The notes beneath the pieces were generated by a model. It searched no databases. It was not told where the DNA came from and worked only from the letters and a program-made list of their open reading frames with translations. Position numbers and translations under genes: made by a program. A DNA stretch of 64,000 nt from contig JAQCIK010000001.1 of assembly GCA_027592035.1 (NCBI GenBank), forward strand, positions 124,001 through 188,000, read 5' to 3'. The stretch comes from Casp-actino8 sp001510455 (GTDB lineage: Bacteria; Actinomycetota; Acidimicrobiia; Acidimicrobiales; Ilumatobacteraceae). Positions 26,089 through 33,562 of this stretch are shown piece by piece (position 1 is the stretch's first letter; every line of letters begins with the position of its first letter).

Positions 26089-26973
26089 ATGACTTCCTCC
26101 TCGACGGGTTCGTTCCCGGTCAAGCGCGGTCTCGCCGAGATGCTGAAAGGCGGGGTGATCATGGACGTCGTCACCCCCGAACAGGCCAAGATCGCCGAAG
26201 ACGCCGGGGCCTGCGCCGTGATGGCCCTCGAACGAGTTCCGGCCGACATCCGACGCGACGGGGGAGTCGCTCGCATGAGCGACCCCGACATGATCGAGGG
26301 GATCCAACGAGCCGTTTCGATCCCGGTGATGGCCAAAGCGCGTATCGGTCACTTCGTCGAGGCACAGATTCTCCAGGCGCTCGGCGTCGATTTCATCGAC
26401 GAGAGCGAAGTGCTCACTCCGGCCGATGAAGCCCACCACATCGACAAGTTCGGTTTCACGGTCCCGTTCGTCTGCGGTGCGACGAATCTCGGCGAGGCAT
26501 TGCGTCGCGTGTCCGAGGGTGCAGCGATGATTCGTTCGAAGGGTGAAGCCGGTACCGGCAACGTCGTGGAGGCTGTTCGTCATCTTCGATCGATCCTCGG
26601 CGACATCCGTCGGATCGGAACCGCCGACTCCGCCGAACTCTTCGACTGGGCCAAGAAGTTGCAGGCTCCGCTTCCCCTCGTGCAGGAGGTCGCCGAAACC
26701 GGCCGTCTTCCCGTCCCGATCTTTTGTGCCGGAGGTCTGGCAACGCCAGCCGATGCGGCACTCGCGATGCAACTCGGCGCCGAAGCGGTGTTCGTCGGTT
26801 CGGGGATCTTCAAGAGCGACAATCCGTCCAAGAGAGCCCGCGCCATCGTCGAGGCCACCACTCACTTCGAGAATCCCGACATCCTCGTCAAGGTGAGTCG
26901 GGATCTGGGTGCGCCCATGACCGGAATCGGGATGGACGAGATCAACCAGAAGTACGCGGAGCGTGGTTGGTGA
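26089..26973 (+). CDS. pdxS: Pyridoxal 5'-phosphate synthase, PdxS
   Basis: PdxS builds PLP from ribose 5-phosphate, glyceraldehyde 3-phosphate and ammonia supplied by PdxT. This 294-residue copy is full length and strongly conserved: GGVIMDVVTPEQAKIAEDAG, Lys83 in VMAKARIGHFVEAQI (the Schiff-base lysine), IRSKGEAGTGNVVEAVRH, and the phosphate-site region QLGAEAVFVGSGIFKS. pdxT follows 21 bases downstream. The downstream order pdxS-pdxT-yebC-ruvCAB is shared with mycobacteria. Confidence 0.97.
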   Translation: MTSSSTGSFPVKRGLAEMLKGGVIMDVVTPEQAKIAEDAGACAVMALERVPADIRRDGGVARMSDPDMIEGIQRAVSIPVMAKARIGHFVEAQILQALGVDFIDESEVLTPADEAHHIDKFGFTVPFVCGATNLGEALRRVSEGAAMIRSKGEAGTGNVVEAVRHLRSILGDIRRIGTADSAELFDWAKKLQAPLPLVQEVAETGRLPVPIFCAGGLATPADAALAMQLGAEAVFVGSGIFKSDNPSKRARAIVEATTHFENPDILVKVSRDLGAPMTGIGMDEINQKYAERGW

Positions 26974-26994
26974 TTTCGTCCGGGAGGCCGCCAG

Positions 26995-27615
26995 GTGCGA
27001 GTCGGAGTTCTCGCTCTTCAAGGGGCCTTCGCCTCTCATCGTGAGGCACTGAGTCTCTGCGACGTCGAGCCGGTTCTCGTTCGTCGCCCCGACGAGCTCG
27101 ACGATCTCGACGGTTTGGTCATTCCCGGTGGGGAAAGCACCACGATGAGTAATCTCCTCCAGTCCTCCGGTCTCGTCGCGCCTTTGCGTTCGGCTCTCGA
27201 TTCCGGACTCGGTGTCTTTGGCACCTGCGCCGGGATGATCCTCATGGCATCGGCCATCGAAGACGGCCGTGACGATCAGATCCATCTGAACGCCCTGCCC
27301 ATGACGGTGCGTCGAAACGCCTACGGACGTCAGATCGATTCCTTCGAGACCGATCTCGACATCGTCGGATCCTCCGATCCGTTCCACGCCGTGTTCATAC
27401 GTGCCCCGATGATCGTCTCTGTCGACCCCGAAGTCGCCGTTCTCGCTCGCTTCGGCGATCATCCGGTTCTGGTTCGCCATCGGAATCGACTCGCGTGTTC
27501 CTTCCATCCCGAGTTGACCGGCGACACTCGGGTCCATCGTCTTTTCGTCGAACTGCTGTCGCAGACTCGATCACACGTTCGCGATACTTCTTCCACGTCC
27601 CTTCCCACTCGATGA
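26995..27615 (+). CDS. pdxT: Pyridoxal 5'-phosphate synthase glutaminase, PdxT
   Basis: PdxT hydrolyses glutamine and channels ammonia to PdxS. The 206-residue protein has PGGESTTMSNLL (oxyanion region), nucleophile Cys78 in FGTCAGM, and the His-Glu pair in SFHPELT. GTG 26995 is the start, with GGGAGG eight bases upstream. The stop lies nine bases before yebC. Confidence 0.96.
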   Translation: MRVGVLALQGAFASHREALSLCDVEPVLVRRPDELDDLDGLVIPGGESTTMSNLLQSSGLVAPLRSALDSGLGVFGTCAGMILMASAIEDGRDDQIHLNALPMTVRRNAYGRQIDSFETDLDIVGSSDPFHAVFIRAPMIVSVDPEVAVLARFGDHPVLVRHRNRLACSFHPELTGDTRVHRLFVELLSQTRSHVRDTSSTSLPTR

Positions 27616-27623
27616 GGTGAACC

Positions 27624-28373
27624 ATGTCCGGCCATTCCAAATGGGCGACCATCAAGCACAAGAAGGGAGCCGCCGACAAGGCACGCGGCAAGCTCTTCGC
27701 CAAGATCGCCCGCCAACTGGAAGTCGCATCACGCGAAGGTGGTGGTGACCCGTCGACGAACGCGACCCTTCGCACGGTGGTACAAAAGGCCAAGGCCGCT
27801 CAGATGACCAACGACGCGATCGATCGGGCCATCAAGAGGGGATCGGGGCAACTCGACGGCGACTCCTACGAGTCGATCATGTACGAGGGTTACGCCCCGG
27901 GTGGGGTCGCCCTCATGGTCGACACCCTCACCGACAATCGCAATCGAACCGGCGCCGACATTCGGAACATCTTTTCGAAACTCGGTGGTTCGATGGCCGA
28001 GCCCGGCGCAGTGGGCTGGCAGTTCTCTCGCCGTGGAGTCCTCATGATCGCGAGTGGTGCCGCCGAGGACGAGGTCATGCTCTCGGCCCTGGAAGCCGGG
28101 GCCGACGATGTTGTCGCCGACGGAGACGCCTGGCGCGTCATGTGCGAACCGAGCATCGTCTTCGATGTGAAGTCGGCCCTCGAGTCGGCCGGTCTCGTCG
28201 TCATCTCGGCCGACTCCACCATGGTCTCGTCCACGACCATCGAGGTGTCCGACGCCGACACTGCCAAGAAGATCCTTCGGATCATGGAGGCTCTCGAGGA
28301 CAACGACGACGTCCAGGACGTCTTCGCGAACTTCGACATCAGTGACGAACTCCTGGAAGCGGCGGCCGTCTGA
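27624..28373 (+). CDS. yebC: YebC/PmpR-family protein
   Basis: The 249-residue protein begins MSGHSKWATIKHKKGAADKAR, the hallmark of the YebC family, and continues with KLFAKIARQLEVASREGGGD and GGVALMVDTLTDNRNRT. Members were described as transcription regulators. More recent work links them to translation through polyproline stretches. The start is ATG behind a GAGGTG site that overlaps the pdxT stop. Its stop shares one base with the peroxiredoxin start. Confidence 0.96.
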   Translation: MSGHSKWATIKHKKGAADKARGKLFAKIARQLEVASREGGGDPSTNATLRTVVQKAKAAQMTNDAIDRAIKRGSGQLDGDSYESIMYEGYAPGGVALMVDTLTDNRNRTGADIRNIFSKLGGSMAEPGAVGWQFSRRGVLMIASGAAEDEVMLSALEAGADDVVADGDAWRVMCEPSIVFDVKSALESAGLVVISADSTMVSSTTIEVSDADTAKKILRIMEALEDNDDVQDVFANFDISDELLEAAAV

Positions 28374-28825
28374 TGGCGCTCTCGGTGGGGGACATCGCTC
28401 CCGACTTCGAACTCCCCGGAACCGGTGGTCGTTCGCACCGCTTGTCGGAGCACCGTGGACGGAACGTCGTTCTCGTCTTCTATCCGGGAGACGAAACGCC
28501 CGTGTGCACACGACAACTCAACGCCTACAACGACGAACTCGGTCGTTTCGCCGAACTCGACGCCGTGGTTCTGGGGATCTCGGCCCAGGACGTCGACAGT
28601 CACGAGAAGTTCTCGGAGCATCACGGATTCGCGTTCCCGTTGCTCGCTGACGTCGACAAGAAGGTGGGGGCAGCGTTCGGGGTACTCGGCCCCCTCGGGT
28701 TCGTGCGTCGAAGCGTCGTCATCGTCGACACCGAAGGAGTCGTTCGGTACGTCCACCGGGCCTTGGCGGGTCTGACCTACCGCTCGGTCGACGAGCTCGC
28801 CGACGCACTCCGTCGGATCGAATGA
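28373..28825 (+). CDS. 1-Cys peroxiredoxin (AhpE/Bcp-like)
   Basis: The 150-residue thioredoxin-fold peroxidase has the active site YPGDETPVCT, with peroxidatic Cys45. It is the only cysteine in the protein, so this is a 1-Cys enzyme that must be recycled by an external thiol. In mycobacteria the comparable AhpE is reduced through mycothiol and mycoredoxin, which fits the mshC gene in this window. It overlaps the yebC stop by one base and is followed by a strong hairpin. Confidence 0.88.
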   Translation: MALSVGDIAPDFELPGTGGRSHRLSEHRGRNVVLVFYPGDETPVCTRQLNAYNDELGRFAELDAVVLGISAQDVDSHEKFSEHHGFAFPLLADVDKKVGAAFGVLGPLGFVRRSVVIVDTEGVVRYVHRALAGLTYRSVDELADALRRIE

Positions 28826-28826
28826 G

Positions 28827-28849
28827 CCCGACCCGGCCCCAGGGTCGGG
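28827..28849 (+). terminator. Hairpin between peroxiredoxin and ruvC
   Basis: A perfect 8-bp stem, CCCGACCC/GGGTCGGG, with a 7-base loop starts two bases after the peroxiredoxin stop. It ends one base before the ruvC -10 hexamer and probably separates two transcription units. Confidence 0.55.
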
Positions 28850-28855
28850 TAGAAT
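28850..28855 (+). promoter_or_regulatory. Leaderless -10 hexamer for ruvC
   Basis: TAGAAT, close to the -10 consensus, ends seven bases before the ruvC ATG. The same hexamer and spacing precede gcvH. Confidence 0.65.
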
Positions 28856-28862
28856 CGTACGC

Positions 28863-29387
28863 ATGTTCGATCAGTCCGAGCGTGTCCTCGGTGTCGATCC
28901 TGGTTTGACCCGCTGTGGTTACGCCGTGCTGGCCCGGGGTCCTGGTGGTCGCGACGAGATCGTGTCACTCGGCGTGATCCGCACCCCGGTGGGTGACGAT
29001 CTCGCCCGGCGTCTCGGAGCGCTCCAGGACGACATCGAGGCCTTGATCGACGACTTCGCGCCGACTTCGGTCGCCGTCGAGCGGGTCTTCTTCCAGGCCA
29101 ACGTGCGAACGGCGATGAGCGTCGGTCAGGCCAGTGGCGTGGTTCTCGCCAGCGCAGCTCGACGCGGACTCGATGTCGCCATGTACACCCCGACCCAAGT
29201 GAAATCCTCGGTCGCCGGTGACGGCTCGGCATCGAAGGTTCAGATCCAAAAAATGGTCCAGATGCGGCTGCGTCTTCCCCGACCACCGTCTCCGGCCGAC
29301 GCTGCCGATGCGGCAGCCATCGCTCTGTGCCATCTGGCCATGTCCCCGTTGGCAGCTCGTGTTCGCAATTCGGTGGTCGGCTCGTGA
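28863..29387 (+). CDS. ruvC: Holliday junction resolvase RuvC
   Basis: RuvC cuts Holliday junctions as part of the RuvABC complex. This 174-residue protein has catalytic Asp12 in VLGVDPGLTRCGYAV, the glutamate motif AVERVFF, TPTQVKSSVAGDG, and the closing acidic pair in PADAADAAAIALCH. The 3' end overlaps ruvA as GTGA. Confidence 0.96.
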   Translation: MFDQSERVLGVDPGLTRCGYAVLARGPGGRDEIVSLGVIRTPVGDDLARRLGALQDDIEALIDDFAPTSVAVERVFFQANVRTAMSVGQASGVVLASAARRGLDVAMYTPTQVKSSVAGDGSASKVQIQKMVQMRLRLPRPPSPADAADAAAIALCHLAMSPLAARVRNSVVGS

Positions 29388-29974
29388 TCGGTTCACTGCG
29401 AGGCACGGTCCTCGAGCGTTCACCCGACGGACACGCACTCCTCGAAGTGGCCGGGGTCGGGTACGTCGTCCACGTCTCACCGCGCACACTCGCCGAACTC
29501 GAGCCGACGTCGGCAGCCTTTCTCCACGTCCATCATCACATCCGCGAGGACGACCAGACCCTCTACGGCTTTCTCACACGCGACGAGCGGGCCACTTTCC
29601 AGAATCTGATCGCAGCCCACGGGGTCGGGCCATCGTTGGCGATGTCGATTCTCGCCACGCACTCTCCGTCGGCTCTCGTCGATGTCGTCGCGAACGGTGA
29701 CGTGACCGCGCTGACGGCCGTTCCCGGTGTGGGCAAGAAGACGGCCGAACGATTGCTCGTCGAACTGAAGGGACGCCTCGTCGGAGCGAGCGTCGAGACG
29801 ACCGTCGAATCCGGAGCACTCTCCGACCTTCGTGAAGCGCTGCTCGGACTCGGCTACTCCGAAACCGAGATCCGCGACGTGATTCGCGACATGCCCGATG
29901 ACGTTCGAAGATCCCGAACGACCGAGGAGATGCTCCGTCACTCTCTGAGCCAGTTGGCGGCCCGTCGTGCGTGA
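29384..29974 (+). CDS. ruvA: Holliday junction helicase subunit RuvA
   Basis: RuvA binds four-way junctions as a tetramer and loads RuvB. The 196-residue protein starts MIGSLRGTVLE (OB-fold). It has two helix-hairpin-helix motifs (HGVGPSLAMSIL and VPGVGKKTAERLLVELKGRL) and a C-terminal RuvB-contact domain. GTG 29384 overlaps the ruvC stop, and ruvB overlaps its 3' end by eight bases. Confidence 0.96.
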   Translation: MIGSLRGTVLERSPDGHALLEVAGVGYVVHVSPRTLAELEPTSAAFLHVHHHIREDDQTLYGFLTRDERATFQNLIAAHGVGPSLAMSILATHSPSALVDVVANGDVTALTAVPGVGKKTAERLLVELKGRLVGASVETTVESGALSDLREALLGLGYSETEIRDVIRDMPDDVRRSRTTEEMLRHSLSQLAARRA

Positions 29975-30980
29975 CGAATTCCTCGACCCGCGCTCCACAC
30001 CCGACGAGAACGACGAAGTCGGCCTTCGGCCACGTCGACTCGACGAATTCGTCGGTCAGTCCGAATTACGCGAGAAGTTGTCGATCGTCCTCGAAGCAGC
30101 CCGTCGTCGCAACGAAGCCGTCGACCACTTGCTGTTCGCCGGCCCACCCGGACTCGGCAAGACAACTCTGTCGGTCATCATCGCGGCCGAGATGGGGACA
30201 CGGCTTCACGTCACGTCGGGTCCCGCGCTCGAACGAGCCGGAGATCTGGCGGCGATCCTCACGTCCCTCGAGGAAGGCGACGTTCTCTTCATCGACGAGA
30301 TCCACCGACTGAGCCGGACGGTCGAAGAGATCCTCTACCCGGCCATGGAGGACTTCCAGATCGACATCGTGGTCGGCAAGGGTCCGGCGGCTTCCAGTAT
30401 TCGCCTCACGTTGCCCCGTTTCACGTTGGTCGGAGCCACCACACGGACCGGCATGATCACCGGACCGTTGCGAGACCGTTTCGGCCTGGTCGCCCGACTC
30501 GAGTACTACGACGACACCGAGCTCACCTCGATCGTCTCACGAGCCTCCGAAATACTCCAGGTGCCGATCACTGCCGAAGGGGCCCACGAGATCGCTCGAC
30601 GAAGTCGAGGGACGCCGCGAATTGCCAACCGCCTCCTGCGTCGGGTCCGGGATTTTGCCGAGGTCGACGGGCACGCCCTCGTCGACGGCGGCGTCGCCGA
30701 TCGCGGTCTGGCCGTCTTCGGAGTCGATGGGGCGGGACTCGACAAGGTCGATCGACACATCCTGAGCACCGTGTGCCAACAGTTCTCCGGCGGACCCGTC
30801 GGGCTCTCGACGCTTGCCATCGCGATCGGCGAGCAACCCGAGACCGTCGAGGACGTCTACGAACCGTTCCTCATCCAACGAGGCCTCTTGGCTCGCACAC
30901 CGCGGGGACGCGTCGCGATGGCGAGCGCGTGGCAACATCTCGGCTTGCCGGTTCCGACCGAGCAGCCTCGCCTTCTCTGA
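29967..30980 (+). CDS. ruvB: Holliday junction branch-migration ATPase RuvB
   Basis: RuvB is the AAA+ motor of branch migration. The 337-residue protein has RPRRLDEFVGQ, Walker A GPPGLGKTT (59-67), Walker B LFIDEIHRL, the sensor region GATTRTGMITGPLRDRFG, and the C-terminal winged helix with YEPFLIQRGLLARTPRGRV. It starts at GTG 29967 within ruvA. Confidence 0.97.
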   Translation: MRDEFLDPRSTPDENDEVGLRPRRLDEFVGQSELREKLSIVLEAARRRNEAVDHLLFAGPPGLGKTTLSVIIAAEMGTRLHVTSGPALERAGDLAAILTSLEEGDVLFIDEIHRLSRTVEEILYPAMEDFQIDIVVGKGPAASSIRLTLPRFTLVGATTRTGMITGPLRDRFGLVARLEYYDDTELTSIVSRASEILQVPITAEGAHEIARRSRGTPRIANRLLRRVRDFAEVDGHALVDGGVADRGLAVFGVDGAGLDKVDRHILSTVCQQFSGGPVGLSTLAIAIGEQPETVEDVYEPFLIQRGLLARTPRGRVAMASAWQHLGLPVPTEQPRLL

Positions 30981-30983
30981 ATC

Positions 30984-32003
30984 GTGCGGACGTCCGACTT
31001 CGACTACGACCTGCCCGAGGAGCGCATCGCCCAGACACCGTGCGAGCCGCGTGATGCCGCACGTCTCCTGGTCGATCGGGGAACGTCGGCGGGGCGAGTC
31101 GCCGTCGAACATCGTCATGTTCACGACCTGCCCGGACTTCTTCGGGCCGGCGATCTGTTGGTCGTGAACGACACACGTGTGTTGCCGGCCCGTCTGCACC
31201 TCGCCCGTCGAAGCGGCGGTCGCGCCGAAGTCCTGGTTCTCGATCCTCTCCTCGATCGCCAGTGGACGGCTCTGGTGCGGCCGGGGGGTCGACTGAAGGC
31301 GGGCGAGGTTCTCGTCGATCGAGACGGTCACGAGATCGTTCGATTCATCGGGCGAAGCGACGAGTCCGATGTCTTCATCGTGGATTTCTTCGGGCTTGAA
31401 CCGGTTCCGTCCGTGCTCGATCGCCTGGGCGAGATGCCCCTTCCCCCGTACATCACGGCGGCCGTCGAGCGCCCCGACCGCTACCAGACCGTCTACTCCC
31501 GACGTCCGGCCTCATCGGCTGCACCGACGGCCGGCCTGCACATCACACCGGAACTGCTCACTCGCTTGCACGAATCGTCCATCGACGTCGCTCGCGTCGA
31601 ATTGGTGGTCGGTCTCGACACGTTCAAGCCCGTGACGGTCGACGATCCGCGTGATCACGTCATCCACACGGAGACCTTTCGCGTGGACGAACCCACCATG
31701 GAAAGGATCCTGGCTGCCGAGAGAGTCGTTGCCGTCGGGACCACGAGTGTGCGTACGATCGAGACGGCTCTCACCACTGGCCGTCTGTCGGGTCGAACCG
31801 ACCTCTTCGTCCACCGTGGATACGAATGGAAGAGAGTCGACGTCATGATGACCAACTTCCATCTGCCCCGAACCACTTTGCTGCTCATGATCGACGCCTT
31901 CATCGGGAGTCGCTGGCGAGATCTGTACCAAGTCGCCCTCGATTCCCATTATCGATTCCTGTCGTTCGGAGACGCAATGCTCCTCGATCGGCACGCCGAC
32001 TGA
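30984..32003 (+). CDS. queA: tRNA ribosyltransferase-isomerase QueA
   Basis: QueA transfers the ribosyl part of SAM to preQ1 in tRNA, making epoxyqueuosine. The 339-residue protein has FDYDLPEERIAQTP, LLVVNDTRVLPARL, the region around PTAGLHIT, and VMMTNFHLPRTTLLLMIDAF. It starts three bases after ruvB and shares one base with tgt. Queuosine genes are absent from many well-known actinobacteria, so this helps place the lineage. Confidence 0.95.
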   Translation: MRTSDFDYDLPEERIAQTPCEPRDAARLLVDRGTSAGRVAVEHRHVHDLPGLLRAGDLLVVNDTRVLPARLHLARRSGGRAEVLVLDPLLDRQWTALVRPGGRLKAGEVLVDRDGHEIVRFIGRSDESDVFIVDFFGLEPVPSVLDRLGEMPLPPYITAAVERPDRYQTVYSRRPASSAAPTAGLHITPELLTRLHESSIDVARVELVVGLDTFKPVTVDDPRDHVIHTETFRVDEPTMERILAAERVVAVGTTSVRTIETALTTGRLSGRTDLFVHRGYEWKRVDVMMTNFHLPRTTLLLMIDAFIGSRWRDLYQVALDSHYRFLSFGDAMLLDRHAD

Positions 32004-33100
32004 TGTTTCCGGTTCGCTTCGACACCATCGCCACCGACGGTCCCGCTCGCACCGGTGTGGCCACCACCGCGCGCGGCACCTACGTCACACCGTGTTTCAT
32101 GCCGGTCGGAACCCGAGGGGCGATCAAATACCTCAGCGCTGCCGACTACGAAGCACTCGGAGCACAGATCGTCCTCGGGAACACGTACCACCTGATGTTG
32201 CGACCGGGTGCCGACACCATCGCCCATTTCGGCGGTCTCGGTCGCTTCGCGGGCTGGCGCGGTCTCACCCTCACCGATTCGGGCGGGTTCCAGATCTTCT
32301 CTCTCGAACCGAAGGTCGACGACGACGGCGTGACCTTCAAGAGCACGTACGACGGAAGCTCACATCGTTTCACTCCCGAACTCGCCGTGGACGTCCAGCA
32401 GAAGTTGGGAGCCGACATCCAGATGATTCTCGATGTGTGCCCCCCGTTGCCCTCGACCGACGACGTGATCGACGAGGCCCTGCGGCGCACCCATGCCTGG
32501 GCGAGACGCGGTCGGGCCATCCATACCCGGTCCGATCAGTCCCTGTTCGGCATCGTCCAAGGAGGAATCGATCCGTCGAGACGACGAGAGAGCGCGCGAA
32601 TCGTGAGTGATCTCGATTTCGACGGCTACGGAATCGGGGGGCTCTCGGTCGGGGAGACCCGGGAACAGATGGTTCCGGCGCTGGCTGCGGCGCTCGAGAA
32701 TCTCCCGACCGATCGGCCTCGGTACCTCATGGGAGTCGGTGATCCGGCGTCTCTCGTCGAGGCGGTCGGCCTCGGTGTCGATCAGTTCGACTGTGTGATG
32801 CAGACGCGTCTCGGTCGTCACGGAACAGCCCTCACGTCCACCGGGCGCGTCCACGTCAAGAACGCCCGCCACGCCCTGTCGGAGGCTCCGCTCGACGCGG
32901 CGTGTCCGTGCGACGTCTGTTCCCGCCACAGCATCGGCTATCTCCGACACCTCTTCCAGGTCAACGAACCATCGGCCTCTCGGCTCGTGTCGTGGCACAA
33001 CATCGCCTGGACCTTCCATCTCGTCGACGGAATGCGCTCGGCGATCTCCGAAGGTCGTTTCGCTGCGTTCCGCCAGGCGGTTCTCGAGGTGTGGGGCTGA
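32003..33100 (+). CDS. tgt: tRNA-guanine transglycosylase Tgt
   Basis: Tgt swaps guanine 34 for preQ1 in GUN-anticodon tRNAs. The 365-residue protein has the general base region TDSGGFQIFSL (Asp92), GIGGLSVGE, the nucleophile region QFDCVMQTRLGRHGT, and the zinc site CPCDVC with a later His (VSWHN). The usual Pro of DCVMPTR is Gln here. It overlaps queA by one base, and a hairpin follows 22 bases after the stop. Confidence 0.95.
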   Translation: MFPVRFDTIATDGPARTGVATTARGTYVTPCFMPVGTRGAIKYLSAADYEALGAQIVLGNTYHLMLRPGADTIAHFGGLGRFAGWRGLTLTDSGGFQIFSLEPKVDDDGVTFKSTYDGSSHRFTPELAVDVQQKLGADIQMILDVCPPLPSTDDVIDEALRRTHAWARRGRAIHTRSDQSLFGIVQGGIDPSRRRESARIVSDLDFDGYGIGGLSVGETREQMVPALAAALENLPTDRPRYLMGVGDPASLVEAVGLGVDQFDCVMQTRLGRHGTALTSTGRVHVKNARHALSEAPLDAACPCDVCSRHSIGYLRHLFQVNEPSASRLVSWHNIAWTFHLVDGMRSAISEGRFAAFRQAVLEVWG

Positions 33101-33122
33101 CCAGCGGTCCGTCGAAGACCAC

Positions 33123-33140
33123 CCGAACTCGACCGTTCGG
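33123..33140 (+). terminator. Hairpin between tgt and yajC
   Basis: A perfect 6-bp stem, CCGAAC/GTTCGG, with a 6-base loop lies just ahead of a TAGCAT hexamer, repeating the hairpin-then-promoter arrangement seen before ruvC. Confidence 0.4.
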
Positions 33141-33143
33141 CAC

Positions 33144-33149
33144 TAGCAT
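33144..33149 (+). promoter_or_regulatory. Candidate -10 hexamer for yajC-secDF
   Basis: TAGCAT lies 38 bases before the yajC ATG, so the transcript would carry a short leader. A weak GAGAAAG lies about 14 bases before the start. No -35 is clear. Confidence 0.4.
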
Positions 33150-33187
33150 TCCGACGGTCCCAGATCCGAGAAAGTTCCGTCTCACTC

Positions 33188-33562
33188 ATGCCTTCACCCC
33201 TCGTCTCCAACCTCGTACGTTCGGCCGCCGAGACCAACGACAACGCTGGTGGCAGCTTCGTCTTCACCCTGGTGTTCTTCGGCCTCATCGGCGCCGCGAT
33301 GTATTTCCTCATGATCCGACCACAGCGTCGTCGCATGCGGCAGACCGCCGATCTCCAGCGTTCCATCACCGAAGGGGACGAGATCCTGACGACATCGGGA
33401 ATGTACGGGTTCGTCACTGCCATCGATGGCGACACGGTGTGGCTCTCGATCGCCGATGACGTCGAGATTCGCATCTCTCGGGCTGCTGTCGCCCGCAAGG
33501 TGGTCGAAACTTCGTCGGAAGCCGATGTCCCCGACGAGAGTGACGGCAACTCCTCGTCATGA
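33188..33562 (+). CDS. yajC: Preprotein translocase accessory subunit YajC
   Basis: YajC joins SecD and SecF in the holotranslocon. This 124-residue protein has one membrane helix (about 23-45, FVFTLVFFGLIGAAMYFLMI), the motif RPQRRRMRQ right after it, and the cytoplasmic domain beginning EGDEILTTSGMYGFV. Its ATGA overlap with secD implies coupled translation. Confidence 0.95.
   Translation: MPSPLVSNLVRSAAETNDNAGGSFVFTLVFFGLIGAAMYFLMIRPQRRRMRQTADLQRSITEGDEILTTSGMYGFVTAIDGDTVWLSIADDVEIRISRAAVARKVVETSSEADVPDESDGNSSS

Noticed and set aside
25618..27537. Reverse-strand open frame of 639 codons opposite the DUF3048 gene, pdxS and pdxT
   Set aside because: Its translation is low-complexity and Arg/Asp-rich with no recognisable domain, and the forward genes are certain.
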